This document shows positions 21,030-34,500 of a stretch of DNA of 64,000 nt, one piece after another. This DNA comes from Sipunculus nudus (Eukaryota; Annelida; Sipuncula; Golfingiida; Sipunculidae). The notes under the pieces are model-generated. The model was not told the DNA's origin. It saw only the letters and a program-made list of their open reading frames with translations, and ran no database searches. The stretch spans positions 73,072,624-73,136,623 of the forward strand of contig CM049308.1 in NCBI GenBank assembly GCA_026874595.1, read 5' to 3'. Each line of letters begins with the position of its first letter. Positions within the stretch are counted from its first letter, which is position 1. Made by a program: the position numbers and the translations under genes.

Positions 21030-24000
21030 ATGGCAGCACAGTCAGGAAGCAGATTGGCAAAGAAGAATCCATCACAAATTCATCATAGAGCCCTGAGTGA
21101 CATCAAAACGAGACAAGCCATTAAAACATTGATGAGGCTTGTTCAGTCATCTATTGGACCCAGAGGCAAGATAAGCCTTGTGCATAATGGGATAGGAGGT
21201 CATGTGACTGCAACATCATCAGCAAGTCGAATCATCCCAGTGTTGTCATCATCTGAGCCAGCAGTGCAGATGGTACTCTCGTCAATACAGGGACACATAG
21301 CAACATACAAAGATGGAGGATTATTTGCCCTTCTGATGACTTTGACCTTAGTAGATTCTTCTTTGGATCTTGATATACATAAACGACTCTTAATTGAAAT
21401 ATACAACAAGGTCCAGGAACAGTGTATGGAATTTCTTGAGGCTGGACCTTGCAAATGTGTTGACAAGGTGGAATTTTCACAAATAGATCAGTTATTGCAT
21501 ATCGCACAAAGTGTGTTAAAGAGTAAAGTAGGGTGTTGTTGGACACCAAAATCATTAAACCACACAAGCCGTCTTGTGGTGGAAAGCTTCTTGAAGTCAG
21601 TCACAGATGGCGCCACTTGTGTTAAATATGAGGAACCTTTTATCACTTGTGTTGAAGGGAGAGAAATCACAGACTCAAAAGTGATGGAAGGGATTTTATA
21701 TGAGACACCCCATATTCCTACTTTCAAAAGAAAACCCCTAGAGATCAAACACACCATAGACATGAAGGGTTCCTCTAATATAAAGGTGGCTGTTTTTGTC
21801 ACGTCACTTGCAGGTGATTCTCCTGAAATTACACAAGCACAGTATGAGATATTTGACTCAAAAAGCAGCGTCGTTGATGAGCTTGTGACGGGAGGCCTGT
21901 ATGATGTGGTGACAGCCGTGACGAAGGAAGGTGTCGGTGTCGTTGCATCTCAAAAAGTAGTCCAGCCTCAGGTGAAACGACTATGGGAGAAACAGGGTGT
22001 ACTTGTCTTGGACCGCATGGGCAAAAATGTTGCTGATACATTCTGTAAACTCACAGGTGAGTCAAAATACACAAGCTTTGAGCAAGTACAGTTAGGGTTA
22101 TGACTAGCTAATTTTGCTAATGCACTCAGTAAACTCACAGGTGAGACAACATATACAAGTTTTGAGCAAGTACAGTTAGGGTTATGACTAGCTAATGTTG
22201 CTAATGCACACAGTAAATTTACAGGGGAGACAGAATAACTAAGTTTTGAGCAAGTACAGTTAGGGTAAGGGGTAGCTAATGCACTCTGTAAACTCACAGT
22301 GGAGACAACATATACAAGTTTTGCGCAAGTACATTTAAAATTATGGTTAGTTAACATTGCTAATGCACTCTGTTAACTCACAGGTGAGACTACATACCCA
22401 AGTTTTAGCAACAAATTTTGTATAACAAAATGTTCTCTTGTAGGACAGTTTATTGCACTGTCTCCCATTGTAGGTAGTTCACTTTATAAAAGCCTAAATT
22501 GGTTTATTCATGTGAGCTTGCTTTCCACAATTGGTTGTTTATCTTATTTACATGCTGCAATAAATTATATTTCATGGAATTTGGTCAGACTAGAAACAGA
22601 TTTGCCTGTATGAAACTAGGAACCAGTTTACAGTAAACCAGAGTGAAGTAAACTCGACCACTGTTTGACAACCTTCACAGGGGACTACAGTGGACTGGAC
22701 TGGTGTGGATTAGTGGTGTAATAGAGACATAGTAATCTGATTCACAATATGGATTATATGCCAGTGGGGATACAGGCTCAGAATGAAATTTTAAAATTAA
22801 CTAAATTCAGTACTCACAAGTTCTAAAAAACAGAGATAAGAAAATCCCAGGATTTTTAAGTGGTCACCTTGAGCATTGTGTGCACTTTGCTTGTAGTGTT
22901 GCAGTTATTCAGTATATATCTGCCTAATTGAATATACCTGTTTAGTTCATGAACTCAGAAATTATGCTGTGTCCATAGAGGGGTCATTTCCCATATTTTC
23001 CTAGAAATCATTAGATTTTTTTACATTTCTCACGAAGGAACTAAAGCAGCACCATCTTTCAGGAGCTATGTAAACTACACAAGAACATGTAATATGCTGT
23101 TAACAATAAAACCATTTAAGTTATAAAGTCAAAACAATGATTGACAATGTTTTGCTTTTTTCTTTATCATTACAGGTGCAATACCTATCAGCTCCACCTC
23201 AGCAGCTGGGATAGATCCATCCTCTTTTGGATGGTTGACAGCTGTCAATCATAAGGTGATGGAGGGGCGGAGCTATGTTCATCTGACCAATGATGCAGCT
23301 CCTGTACATTCACTGCTTCTCTGTAACATAGCCGAAGAGTCACTTGAAGCGCTCAAGGTAATGGTAAATGATAAATATATTTTCAACCTTCGTGGGTTAG
23401 TCTTGTTATACATTCATTCAGGAGTATGTATTTTGTGTGTTACTTAGTAATTTAGCTGAATTTGTAATGATACTGTTAAATAGAGTCAATAAGCTATACA
23501 TGCACCTAGAGAAATGAATTGATGATTTGAAGGACAATGTTGATAATGAATTACACATAAAAGCAAAATGTCATGTCACAGGACTTTAATTATTATAATC
23601 CCAAATGTCCTATCAATTTTTAGTCATAAGATTTTATTAACCTTAGAATAAAAAATACTTGTAAAATAAACACTAAAACTAAGAACAGTGGTAGAACTCA
23701 CAAGGAAACATACCACTCCATTGAAAATGAAGGATGTATGTAATGAACAAAAGGGCAAACATTAATTTAAAGGGCGATGACCCTGGCAAATGGGCGATTT
23801 GTTTGATAATTTTCCAATTTCTTTATTCCAGTGTGCTTGCGTTAGTGCACACCATGTCCTACAGATGGCACTCTACAAGCCTCAGGTCCTGGTTGGGGCT
23901 GGGTTTTGGCAGGAAGAGCTTGCTGGTCATATAACACACTGGGTAGGTTTAAACTTCTAGGTACCAGTACTTACATTGAGATATTTGCCATATGATAAAA

Positions 24001-24583
24001 TTATAACCTCATACCTGCTCTCTGCATTTATATTTGTTTATCCATTCCTGTTATAACAGGGAATAGTGACATGCTACGTTTCTTAATACTGATAAGGTAT
24101 TAAAATGTGAAGTTGGCCAGGTTGTGACAGAAATTGCTTCATCCAGCAGTAAAAAAGTATTTTTTTTTCCTAATTATAACTATTGAAATAATACCCAGTA
24201 GTGTAACCGCTGCCTCCATTTCTGATAAATGCTTATGATTAAATATGATAGATATAAATAGTTGATAAACTTTTTATATTTAGGTGAAACAGAATGAAAA
24301 GATGATTGGTGAAGAGTTGAGCTGCTCACCACACCAAATAAGGACTGCAGGACAAAACTTTGCTCAAAGTCTCATCAGCGTGGCCAAGGCCATCACCAAG
24401 CGGGACCTGAGATTTCCCAGCGAGCAGTTTTCTTGTGATGACATCCCTCACGCCAGATCCAAATTACAACACGAGCCACCTGTGTTTGATTCCTACACAG
24501 CATTTATTAGTGCCTTCAGCTTGGCAGTGGCTACAGCAAATATGGTTTTATCAGTGCACACTGTTATCAAAGGATCAAACTGA
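21030..24583 (+). CDS. MKKS: MKKS / BBS6, chaperonin-like protein
   Basis: Exons 21030-22056, 23176-23357, 23832-23942 and 24284-24583 (stop TGA) join in phase to 539 aa (human 570). MKKS is a divergent group II chaperonin; with BBS10 and BBS12 it assists BBSome assembly at the centrosome/cilium base. Recognisable segments: IGPRGK (42-47), VHNGIGGHVTATSS (51-64), VFVTSLAGDSPE, ASQKVVQPQVKRLW, VLDRMGKN, APVHSLLLCN, HHVLQMALYKPQVLVGAGFW and the end SLAVATANMVLSVHTVIKG. The ATP-hydrolysis motif GDGTT of true chaperonins is replaced by KDGGL (94-98), as in other BBS6 proteins. The start ATG is the first three bases of its exon. The intron after 22056 holds tandem copies of the exon's own donor region. 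AATAAA at 25258 is a possible poly(A) signal. Confidence 0.95.
22057..22400 (+). repeat. ~84 bp tandem repeat derived from the MKKS exon end
   Basis: The exon end plus donor (GTAAACTCACAG/GTGAG) recurs with its boundary at 22056, 22140, 22224, 22299 and 22383; spacing is 84, 84, 75 and 84. Each unit also contains ACAAGTTTTGAGCAAGTACAGTTAGGG. Copies at 22140 and 22383 keep a perfect CAG/GTGAGA donor. The antisense open frame across it is an artefact. Confidence 0.9.
22401..23175. other. MKKS intron, nothing recognised
   Basis: AT-rich intron with no repeat shared elsewhere in the window; ends in a normal TTACAG acceptor. Confidence 0.5.
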
Positions 24584-26522
24584 CTTATTTCAGTTTTGAA
24601 AGTAAATGTACATCAGTGCTGCTCTGTTTTCATTAAACTCTCAAGTCTGCTGTTATGAGAACAGCCAAGCAAGTTATATTGCTGGCTTACATGTATTCTG
24701 GATGCATGCCACTGTTTTTTTTTTCACAATTATTTATTACAGATGTATGATGGTTCCAGCCACAGGATTTTTTCTTATTTATCTGTACATTTGCCATTTC
24801 ACAAGATACCAGACTTTTCTAAATTAACTTGTCATTTAGTGATAGATAAATATGTTTTATTAAATCTTGTGAAATACTGGACAGGAAATGAATACATGAC
24901 ATCACTACATATAATCATCATTACTGTATTAAAAGGCAAAACAAACTTGTATCCCTGGAGAATATTACAGGATTTATTAATTTTTACATTGAATGACATG
25001 TGCTCTGTCACAAAATGTTTATTATTACTTTACTATATGTAATATGATGTGCTTTTAGCGGTCTGGACTTACAATATTCATTGAAGTTTTCCTTGTAAAC
25101 TTTACCTATTGATAGTGCACAGTATTTCCAGGGAAAGGTCTCACTGATGATCAAGGGATTGTAGTAAAAAAAGTCTATTCTCATAACAGGCTATGGCAAG
25201 CCTTCATATTTGAATGTATAGCTATCAGATTACTTCTTATCACATACAAAGATTTAAAATAAATATTGATTAAAATGTACAATTGGAACTGAACTCTTTC
25301 AATATGTATACAGCTTATTATTCTGAAATATTTGAAAACCAAAATGTGTAAATGAATGTACAGCACCAGTTCAATCACTATACATCACCATATATGGATG
25401 ATGGAAATTCACAATGACATTAAACATGAGTTTAATGGATTAAACATGGGCTGATATTGACTGATTTTCACGAAGAAAGAAATGGACATTAAAAAGATTA
25501 TTTCACTGACATTTAGATTGTCTTTTTGAATATGTGTGTCCTTATGCTTGATTTCCTTGTGTGGCAGACAAACATTTTTGGTGTGCCAACTGATGTGGCT
25601 TACAAAAGAGCAAGTGTGGCTTACTTGTAAGTCAGCTACAAACAATAAACAATTTGTTTAAAACCTTCAGGGCAGTCTCTTCACACTTTTTGGTCTTACT
25701 GACATATTATGAACTGATCTATTGGTCTTCACTTGTAGAAATGTGATAATCTGTAACACTAGTAAGCCACACAAGGACATGTAAATGCTTGTGAATGTCC
25801 CCTCCTCCATGTCATTAATTATGATCTGGCTTAGATATTGTACAATTTGCATTTATTACCATAACCGATCACGAGATGTTTCGCTCATTTGCTTGATCAG
25901 TTTTGCTGAACACATGAATAATACCAAATATACTCTATGATATCACAAAAGAAAAGTATTGACAAACATTTATTCAGATGTCAGTAACAACACAAAAAAT
26001 GAAACATGGAGTAACATTTCATAGTGACTTTGTAATACATAATGCAGCATGTCATGATGTCAGTACTTTGTCTCTGCACAAATGAACTGGTCACTTGATA
26101 TTCTGTGCAACTACTATAATTAGTACTATCATGGAAAACTGTATGTAACGTTAACCTGATCTACTGAACAGTAAAATTCACTTCTTTTAGGAATTTCTTA
26201 AACAAGAAAATTTACTTATTCTAGGCTGCACTATAGCACTGGACTTTGCTTAATAAAGTATATCAGCAATGAAATTCGCTTATTTTAGGATTTGTTTTAG
26301 CAATAAAATTCAAATTCAATAAACATGGGATGTTTTTAAGAGTAAATTCAACACACCTTCAGCCTCTGTGTCATATTTAAATGAGTTCTAGTATAAGATA
26401 TTTGATGCTTAACAGAGAAACTATAAATGACAAAGATTACATACAAACCCCCCCCCGAGACATTTACAGATATAGAAAAAATAGTGCCATGTAGTGCTGT
26501 ATGGAGTTGTAGAATAAGAGAA
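24584..26522. other. Convergent 3' region between MKKS and the zinc finger gene
   Basis: Probably 3' UTR of MKKS at the left (AATAAA at 25258). No coding feature; several small open frames lack any support. Confidence 0.45.
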
Positions 26523-26703
26523 TACAGTGAAACTTGTAATTAGATAATCCATGGGATTGGCCAAAGTGGTCTTTATTCATAGGTTGTCTTATTAGACAGG
26601 TCACAGTTATAACCAATGTGAATTTCTTTGGTTCACACAAGTGTGTTCTTAATAGACATGTGGTCTTAATAGACAGGTGGTCTTTCTGACAGGTTCCACT
26701 GTA
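26523..26703. mobile_element. MITE family B, copy 3 (inverted)
   Basis: Starts TACAGTGAAACTTGT and ends GACAGGTTCCACTGTA: both inverted termini are well preserved. Contains TGGTCTTAATAGACAGGTGGTC. Confidence 0.85.
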
Positions 26704-26979
26704 TTACAACACTGAAGAACCAGAAGCCTCAGAACTTCAGCTGCTGCAAGCTGTTGCTTATGCACAAATAAACCTGAGAATATGGGCTGAATAAGTGAAT
26801 GCAAACACATTTTTCCCACAATAAGTACCCCCACATAGTGGGGCTTGCGTTCCTTGGAATTCAGATTCTAGTTTGTTATAATACCTTTTTTTTTGGGAAA
26901 CTACCAAGTCCTTCATTTGTCTCACTGTCTAACCAACAAAACTCTGCCTTATTGTACCAGATCTTTTTCTTTCTGTGAG

Positions 26980-27080
26980 TATATATAATAATATAATAAT
27001 ATAATATGAATAATATAATATGATAATAAAATATAAATATGAATATATATAAAATAATATAATAATATAATATGAATAAC
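26980..27080. repeat. AT-only microsatellite (ATAATATAAT type)
   Basis: Irregular runs of AATATAATAATATAATATGAATAAT. Confidence 0.85.
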
Positions 27081-27234
27081 CGGCTGGGACAAACTCAAAT
27101 CATAGGATCAAGAATTCAACTGGATCAGAGATTTATCCTGTGACATGCACAACTTCTAAACAGCAATACATAAAAGCTACTTTACATGGAGTATTTTTCT
27201 TCCATCAATTTGAGAAACAATATTTTTCACCAAA

Positions 27235-28171
27235 TATGGGGGCCAATACGGTGAATCACTCTTGAGAAAAGATCATTAATTTATTTTACAAAAATGGGAA
27301 GGTAGATGGCGCCACCTGTCTGGTTTACGAAAAAACTTTCCAAGATGGATGGACATGCAATTATGAGCAATTTTCACCCAAAGCACATATACAGATGGAC
27401 GCCACACCAAAACAATTGCAAATTGCGCCACCAGTCTTGAATACAAGATGGAGGAGTCCAAAATCTATGGGTATGCACATTTTCAGGCCAATAGGGCAAA
27501 TCACTCCTCAGAAAAGGGCATTAATTTATTCTACAAAAACGATCAGGTAGTTGGTATCACCTGTCTGGTTTACAAAAAAATTTTCCGAGATGGATGGACA
27601 TGCCAAATTTCAGTCCAATACCTTGGACCACTCCGGAGATATGAGCAATTTTCACTGAAAGCAATGAATGGATGGATGCCACAAAATTACGATTGCAGAT
27701 AGTGCCACCAGTCTTGAATACAAGACGGAGGTATCCAAGATCAATGGACATGCACAATTTCAGCCCAATCTGTCCATTAGTTTTAGACTTAAAATGCTTA
27801 CAGTACTCAAGTGGCAATGATGGGGTATTAAAAGGTGGCGCCACCTGTCTTCTGCAGAAGACAAAGCTATCCAAGATCTTTGGTCAATTTAATTTTTTAA
27901 TCAATCATTGCAAGATTTCTTGAGATATTTAAGAATTTGTGTGATATCCCCCCAAAGTGGACCTATTCAAGGTCAAGGTCATTCTCCTAGTAAAGGTCAT
28001 GACCCCATTTTAAATAAGCTTCATCCTCTCACCCATATCTATGGGCATGTGAAGTTTGGTAAAGATCTATGAAATATTTTTTGAGTTATTGCGTCCAAAC
28101 AAAATCTCTGCGGCGGCGCGACCCGGCTTAAACCATAGTACCTGTATCCCGACTTTGTCTGGGGATACAAT
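27235..28171 (-). repeat. Dispersed element family G, inverted copy
   Basis: Ends in GACTTTGTCTGGGGATACAATA, the reverse complement of the left end of 55962-58585. The interior has tandem units with GGCGCCACCTGTCTGG, AAGATGGATGGACATGC and ATGAGCAATTTTCA, then GGTCAAGGTCATTCTCCTAGTAAAGGTCATGACC and a GC-rich GCGGCGGCGCGAC segment. A related interior-only array is at 36290-36680. Confidence 0.8.
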
Positions 28172-28529
28172 AAGTTATTGCAGTTAGTATGAGTAAAACT
28201 TGAGAGAAATAAAGTTAAACTTTTTAGATCAAATACTTACCTAATAAGAATGGAGTGAAAATGAAATATAACCACACAAAGTCAAGGACACTTACTGGAA
28301 GGCTGAGATTGAAGCCTTTTCTACAGAGCTATGAATCTAAGATATCCCTTCAAAATAACTATTCATCAACTTTATATTTATTAGAATAACAGCAGATTGT
28401 TCTGGAGTTCATGCTGCCTTCAGTGGCAAAATAACTTTTGCAAATAAATTTTCTGGCCATGATGTGCCATTTTTGGATTATGTCAATCACCAGTTAATGG
28501 GTAGATAAAGTTTATGGTATACTAGATCC

Positions 28530-31500
28530 CTATGCAGGTGACCCTGATTCTTGTGAAAGAATAATCTGTCCGGGGGATGTTGAAACCACCTCCAGCTGTA
28601 GCATCTCAGATTCAAGATTTCCTGCCACGGACCTAGGGGAAAACATCACTTGTTTTTGCAGACCATCCACCTGCCTTGAGACTGTTTCCATGGTGCCATA
28701 TGATAAATCCACCTGCTTTGATGCCACCTGCTTCAATCCCAACTGCTGGTGTGATAAATCCACCTGCTTCATTCCCACCTGCTTCTGTGGCAGATCCACC
28801 TGTCTCAATCCCACCCGCTGCTGCTGTGGCAAATCCACCTGCTTTGGGACTGTAACAACTACTGGTAAATCTGACGTTGAACCTGCTTTATTTTGTGCAT
28901 TATCACAAGATTCCTGAGAGAGCAGAGCTTGCACCAAAGTAGACTTTGGTGCCATCTGGGATACTACAATCTGAGATGGTGCAGAGAGTGCCACCTGTCT
29001 TGATGCTGCAGATTCAGTTGTAATAAGTATGTGACCACCTGATGTAGCACTGACTGCAATTTCTGACATGCCATGCAGCTGTCTGCCTGCATCTGTCTGT
29101 CCCAGTGACGGGACCATCTGCCCAGCTGCTGACATTGTATTATCTTCCTCTGGTTTAAATTTTGGGGATGATTTATCAGGTTCTTTTGTCAGGAACACCA
29201 CCCCAGCACCAGATATATCAGATTCTTTCAAACCATCCACCTGCTCTGAGCCAGTAGGTGGTCGGTCTGCTGATAACACCTTGGCAGGTGGCTCCTGTGC
29301 TTGTGTAAGCAACAGCTGTGGCAAGTTCATGGTGGTGTTACTACCATCAGTTTTGCCATCTTGCAAACTGATTTCATGAGAACCCATGTGCACTTGAACC
29401 TCGCTGAGTGTTGCAAACAGCTGCGTGCATACAAAACACATGTACAAAGAACTGGGGACACTGTCCAACATTACAGCCCCTCCCTCTAGCTGTTCCAACA
29501 CAACTGGTGTAGCCATCATAGCACCAGATGGCGTTGAAGTCAATACATTCACCTGCAGGGGCTCCACCTGCTGGACTGAAGGTTCACAAGTGTGGGCTAT
29601 TAGAGTTCTCTTGCTTGGGAACTCCTTAGAACAAGTTGGACAGTTAAACTTGCTGTCCTGAATATGAGTCAACATGTGGGATGACAACCTTGTTCGTGTC
29701 AAAAAGCTCTTTGGACATTGGGTGCACTGGTACTTCTTATCATTCCTATGGAATAACTGAAAAAAAAACTGAATTTAATACTGTATCAAGCATCAGTTGT
29801 ACAGCATACATACAAATACTGGACTCTATCCTGTACTGATATTTCTAGCATTAATAGGGTATCTGTATATTACACACAATGTAACATGTCCATATGGAAA
29901 TTTACACAAGTTCTAAACAATATTTTCCAATACAATCATTCACATTGAAAATACCATTTTAGCTACTATATAAAACAGTGGTTTCCATGTGTTGTCAAGG
30001 AAATAGGCCTATAAATTTTATGCAAACAGCTCCTGATGTTTTTAGAATATTAAGTATTTGATTTTAGATTTAGTATGTAAACACCAGAAATCATAAAATG
30101 GTGTAATTGGTAACATTTGTATTTACATGAATGAACCATTATGAATCTAAACGATTCAAGTCACACAATCCTCATGCACAGGGGCATCAACATAGGGGGG
30201 ATGGTGGGTTATATATCCCCCCCCCCCTAACTTTTTGGCAAAGGCTGGATGGTCAATATAATAATCCCCCTACTATTCTAAGAATAATATTTACATATTG
30301 CAAATGAAATATATTAATATATAGAATATGGACTTTGGTTCCATTAATGGGTTTACTATGAAATAGTGTATCTAAAACAGATTAAATGTGTGTTCGAGTC
30401 ATCCCCCCCCCCCCACAAGATAAATTGACGCCACTGAACATGCAGTGATTATACACTGCACTTATTCTAAACCACTTTCATTTTAACCAATGCTTTGTAT
30501 AGAAAGGTTCTCCATGTTTCACCACCAGGGCTGCCACAGTGCATAGAATTGTAATCAAACCAATGAGAGCATGGTTTTGCATTGTGCATCCAGCTCCACA
30601 AAACCCTGCTCTCATTGGTCTGATTCTTGGCCCTCTGCAAGAACTGGCGTAATCAGACAAAATGAGATTCAAATGGTTAAGACATACCATGTGCTTGGAC
30701 AGGGTGCCCCTCATAGCAAAACTTCTGTTACAGATCTTGCAGGAGTACGGCCGGTTGTCAGTGTGACTGTTGATATGATCAGATAGATAGTCCTTGTAAC
30801 GGAACGCCTTTCCACACTGAGGACAAACATATGGCTTCAGCTGCATGTCTGGGCTCTTGTGAGTTTCTCTGAAAATGCAGCATTTAAAAAACTGTAACTT
30901 TACTGAGTCCATATTGTGGATTTTTACTCAAAACTGGTTTATCACCGTAAGATTAAAATTTGTTAGTGAAATTTTAGTTCTCATTTTGCAAGCTGATAGG
31001 GATATTTGTCTTAATGAGGTACATAAAAGCAGTTTTGACATAACATGGTAAATTCAAAGTGAACTGTATTAAACACTGAGAGGAGTATGATTTCACCAAG
31101 TAGCATGCATGTTGTTCCATACTATGGTTCCAATAGTCAGGATGAATTTTGTATGAATAACATTCTCATATCAATAAATGGATAATTCTGTTTTATTTTA
31201 CAAGTAAATTTCATTTTTATCCTTGGTAATCAGTTTTTACTGGGACTAGTCTCTTGCAAATGAGTGAGCAATCTTTGATGCTGACAACAATATTAGCAAT
31301 TCATCCAGGCCAATGAACAATTAAAGAAAACTAAATTACTGTATTGAGATAATTTGAAAACTTTGTCTTGTCCATAGCCCCCCCCCCCCCCCCCCCGATT
31401 GTTTAGATTAAGGAAACAGATGATTACACATTTTATTATCTGAGCAATATCTAGTAGTCTGAAAAGACCAACCTTGAGTAAGTCAAAAGCATTTGCACTG

Positions 31501-34500
31501 GTTATGACTGACCTATCTAATAAGACCACCAGAGAATTAAGACCACTTTTTGGCCAGTCCCATCAGCGGTCTTATTACACAGGTTTCACTCTATAATTTT
31601 ATTTATATATTTTACTTACTGGTGAGCAACCATTTTGGCCTTCTCAAGAAAACCTCTCTGGCAGATGGGACAGAAAAACCTCTTCACACCCTGGTGTCTG
31701 AGTATATGTGCCTGGAAGTAGCGAGCCTGGGTGAAGTGTTTACCACAGATTTCACAGGTAGTAGTGGTGGATGGATTATGAATGGACATGTGTCTTCGTA
31801 AATCTCTCGGTAAAGCAAACGCCCTATCACAGATGTCACACACGTGACTTTTAGCTCCGTGAGCTCGGGCCTCATGCAGCTTCAGAGCATATTCTGTTCT
31901 CGTTTCATACTGACACGTTTTACACACCAACCTCACCTCCTCTTTTGGGTCATGTAAATAAGTATGGCGGAGCAGGTCACAATGTCGACGAAACTCTTTC
32001 TCACATTCAACACATTTATATATAGGGGGTCCTGGTCCCGTTTTGGTCCGGTGCTTTATCAAGTGTTGTTTATAATCACGCTCTATACAAAAGGATTTAT
32101 TACATACACTACAGCTAAAACTTTTTCCCTGTTGATTCATCTGCTTGTGCTCCCGCAGTCTTAGTTGTGTCGTCCAAACACCGCACATATCACAACGAAA
32201 CATTACCTGCCTGCGTGAATTTTTATTTTTCTTGCTACTCAGTCTCCTGAAAGCTCTATCTGTGGGTTGTTTAATAGATGTTGTTGTTCGTTGTTTCCTT
32301 AATTTAGAGACATCAGCAGCTGTGCCTTGACTTATATTACTATTCTGATGATTTAAACTACTTGGTTTTGAAGATTCCCTCTGCTGCTGTTCTTTCACAG
32401 TCTGTGAGTCATCTTTATCCTTTAGTGGGCCGTCACTGTTGTCACTTGTTTCTTCTGTTGACTTTGCCTCTAGTTTATCTTTGCAATGATCATTCACAAT
32501 TCCACTTTTCCCTGTTAAATATTTACATTAAGTATCACATTTCAACCTGACTCTGAAGTACAAAGAAAATTTCTGTCTGGATATGCTCATTACATCATCA
32601 AAATATTTTTTAAAAATCTTCTTCTTCATAAAGTCCCAATTTTGTTATCATTTTACTTTTTTCTAAAAAAAGTGAATAATAAAAGTAGTTACGGTTAAGT
32701 GGTCTGTTGAACAATTTGTGAAATGAAACATCTCTTTGCTGCAAATATTTAGAGAAAATTTAGACAGAAGGTGACAATAAATATCTATTATTTTTCAAAA
32801 ACATGTCAATGATAAACTTGAAATCAGTGGTGGGCATATTATCACATTAACCCAAAACCTTATTGACCTGATTATTAAAAATACAAATTTTCTATTTTTT
32901 TCAAGAGATGATTTAAAAATAAAAGACTTTTCTATAACTGTGCAATGTTTCAAAGACTTTTTCAAGACAGACAAAGCAGATTAAACTTTTCTAAGCCCTT
33001 GCAACTCCTGATATATACTCAGATGAAAAAATTGTTTCTTGATAACTGAAAACAATGATTTATTTCACAGGAATACACTTTAATACTGAAATTCAGATTC
33101 AATCTTTAACACTGACCAATATTACAGAAACATGAATCCACTTTCCCATTACTGCAAATTTTGCAGTGCTATGTAAAAAAACCAAAGCAAGAGTACCCTT
33201 TGCCCTGTGGCAGAACTAGTGTAATCAGACCAATAAAAACATGTGTCACATGTTTAAAATTTGGAGCTGCATGGATGCACAATGTAATACCACACTCTAA
33301 TTGGTCTGATTACAATTCTTTCCTCTGCCCAGAAAACCATGCTATGAAAAGCAGCGGTTAAAAAAAAGGAGATCTGGAACCACTGCAGTGTGTAACCCCT
33401 ACATGAGTTACATAGAACAAGTTTAATTTATTGCTAAACCTAGTTGTGTGTCATGTTAGCTGAAACTCATTTAATTTAATTATTGACAGGTGATGTAGGA
33501 TGGATAGTGGTTGTACAGAACATCAGTCATAAACATCTAATAAACTTACCTTCACTCTGGATCTTGCACTCCACCACTGATGTGTCTACTTTTGCTGTGT
33601 CAGGATTTTTCTTCAAGTGCTACAATAAAAAAAAACCCATTGTACTGAAAAAAATTTATCAGACAAGTTTTCATATCAGTGTCATTTTTTATTACCAAAT
33701 CACTGTCCTCCTAGACTAAATGTCTCATAAGCTGACATGTACTCTAAAATGACACCAAAACCACCCAACAATAAAAAAATAATTGAATGAAAACATCCTT
33801 CATCTTTTAACAATATATTAAAGCAAAAGGTTCATTTTCAGGATTCCTACTGAGCGAATAAAATTCACCATTAATGTTATATGTGCATAAAAAACAGTTA
33901 AGTATCTGAAGAAATAACACAATAAACTAAAAACTTTACACTGTTCACCTTTAACAAAGCCTGTTGGACCTGAGTCAGCTTCATCAAGCTTCCCATGACA
34001 AGCCAGTGACAGTTGTACTCCATCCATTTCAGCTCTAACCCCAGAATTTCTTTCTTCATTTGAAGTCTTTCTTCAAGAGCCATGGTATTGAGGAAACGGT
34101 GTGATATGACAGAGGCTGCGGTGGAGAATGCCTGAAATACAAGGACACCAGTCACTGTGTAGGATATCTCCAAGAGTTAAACTAGAACAACACAAAAAAA
34201 GTACCAGAACGGCAAAAAAAAACTGGCCAACATAAGGATAAAATATATTGCCACTCCTCAAGGGAGCACATTACGCAGAGGTGTCCATTTATATTCAAGG
34301 GTGGGGGGGGGGGGGGGCCTCCCATTAAAGAAGTCATTTTTTATATAAATCTATTAATAATAAAATATCACATTTTCTTCCAATTATTATATATATATAT
34401 ATACATATTTATATATATATATATATATATATATTGTCTATGTGACCATTTCAGATATATTACAGCTAATTATAAGTTTATAAAATTAAGGTATTATGTT

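Noticed and set aside
21968-22357. Minus-strand frame with repeated SKLVYVVSPVSLLSALA-like units
   Set aside because: Antisense reading of the 84 bp tandem repeat and the MKKS exon end.
28690-29379. Plus-strand cysteine-rich frames, toxin-like at first sight
   Set aside because: Antisense of the zinc finger coding tail; cysteines come from the ACCTGC repeat read on the wrong strand.
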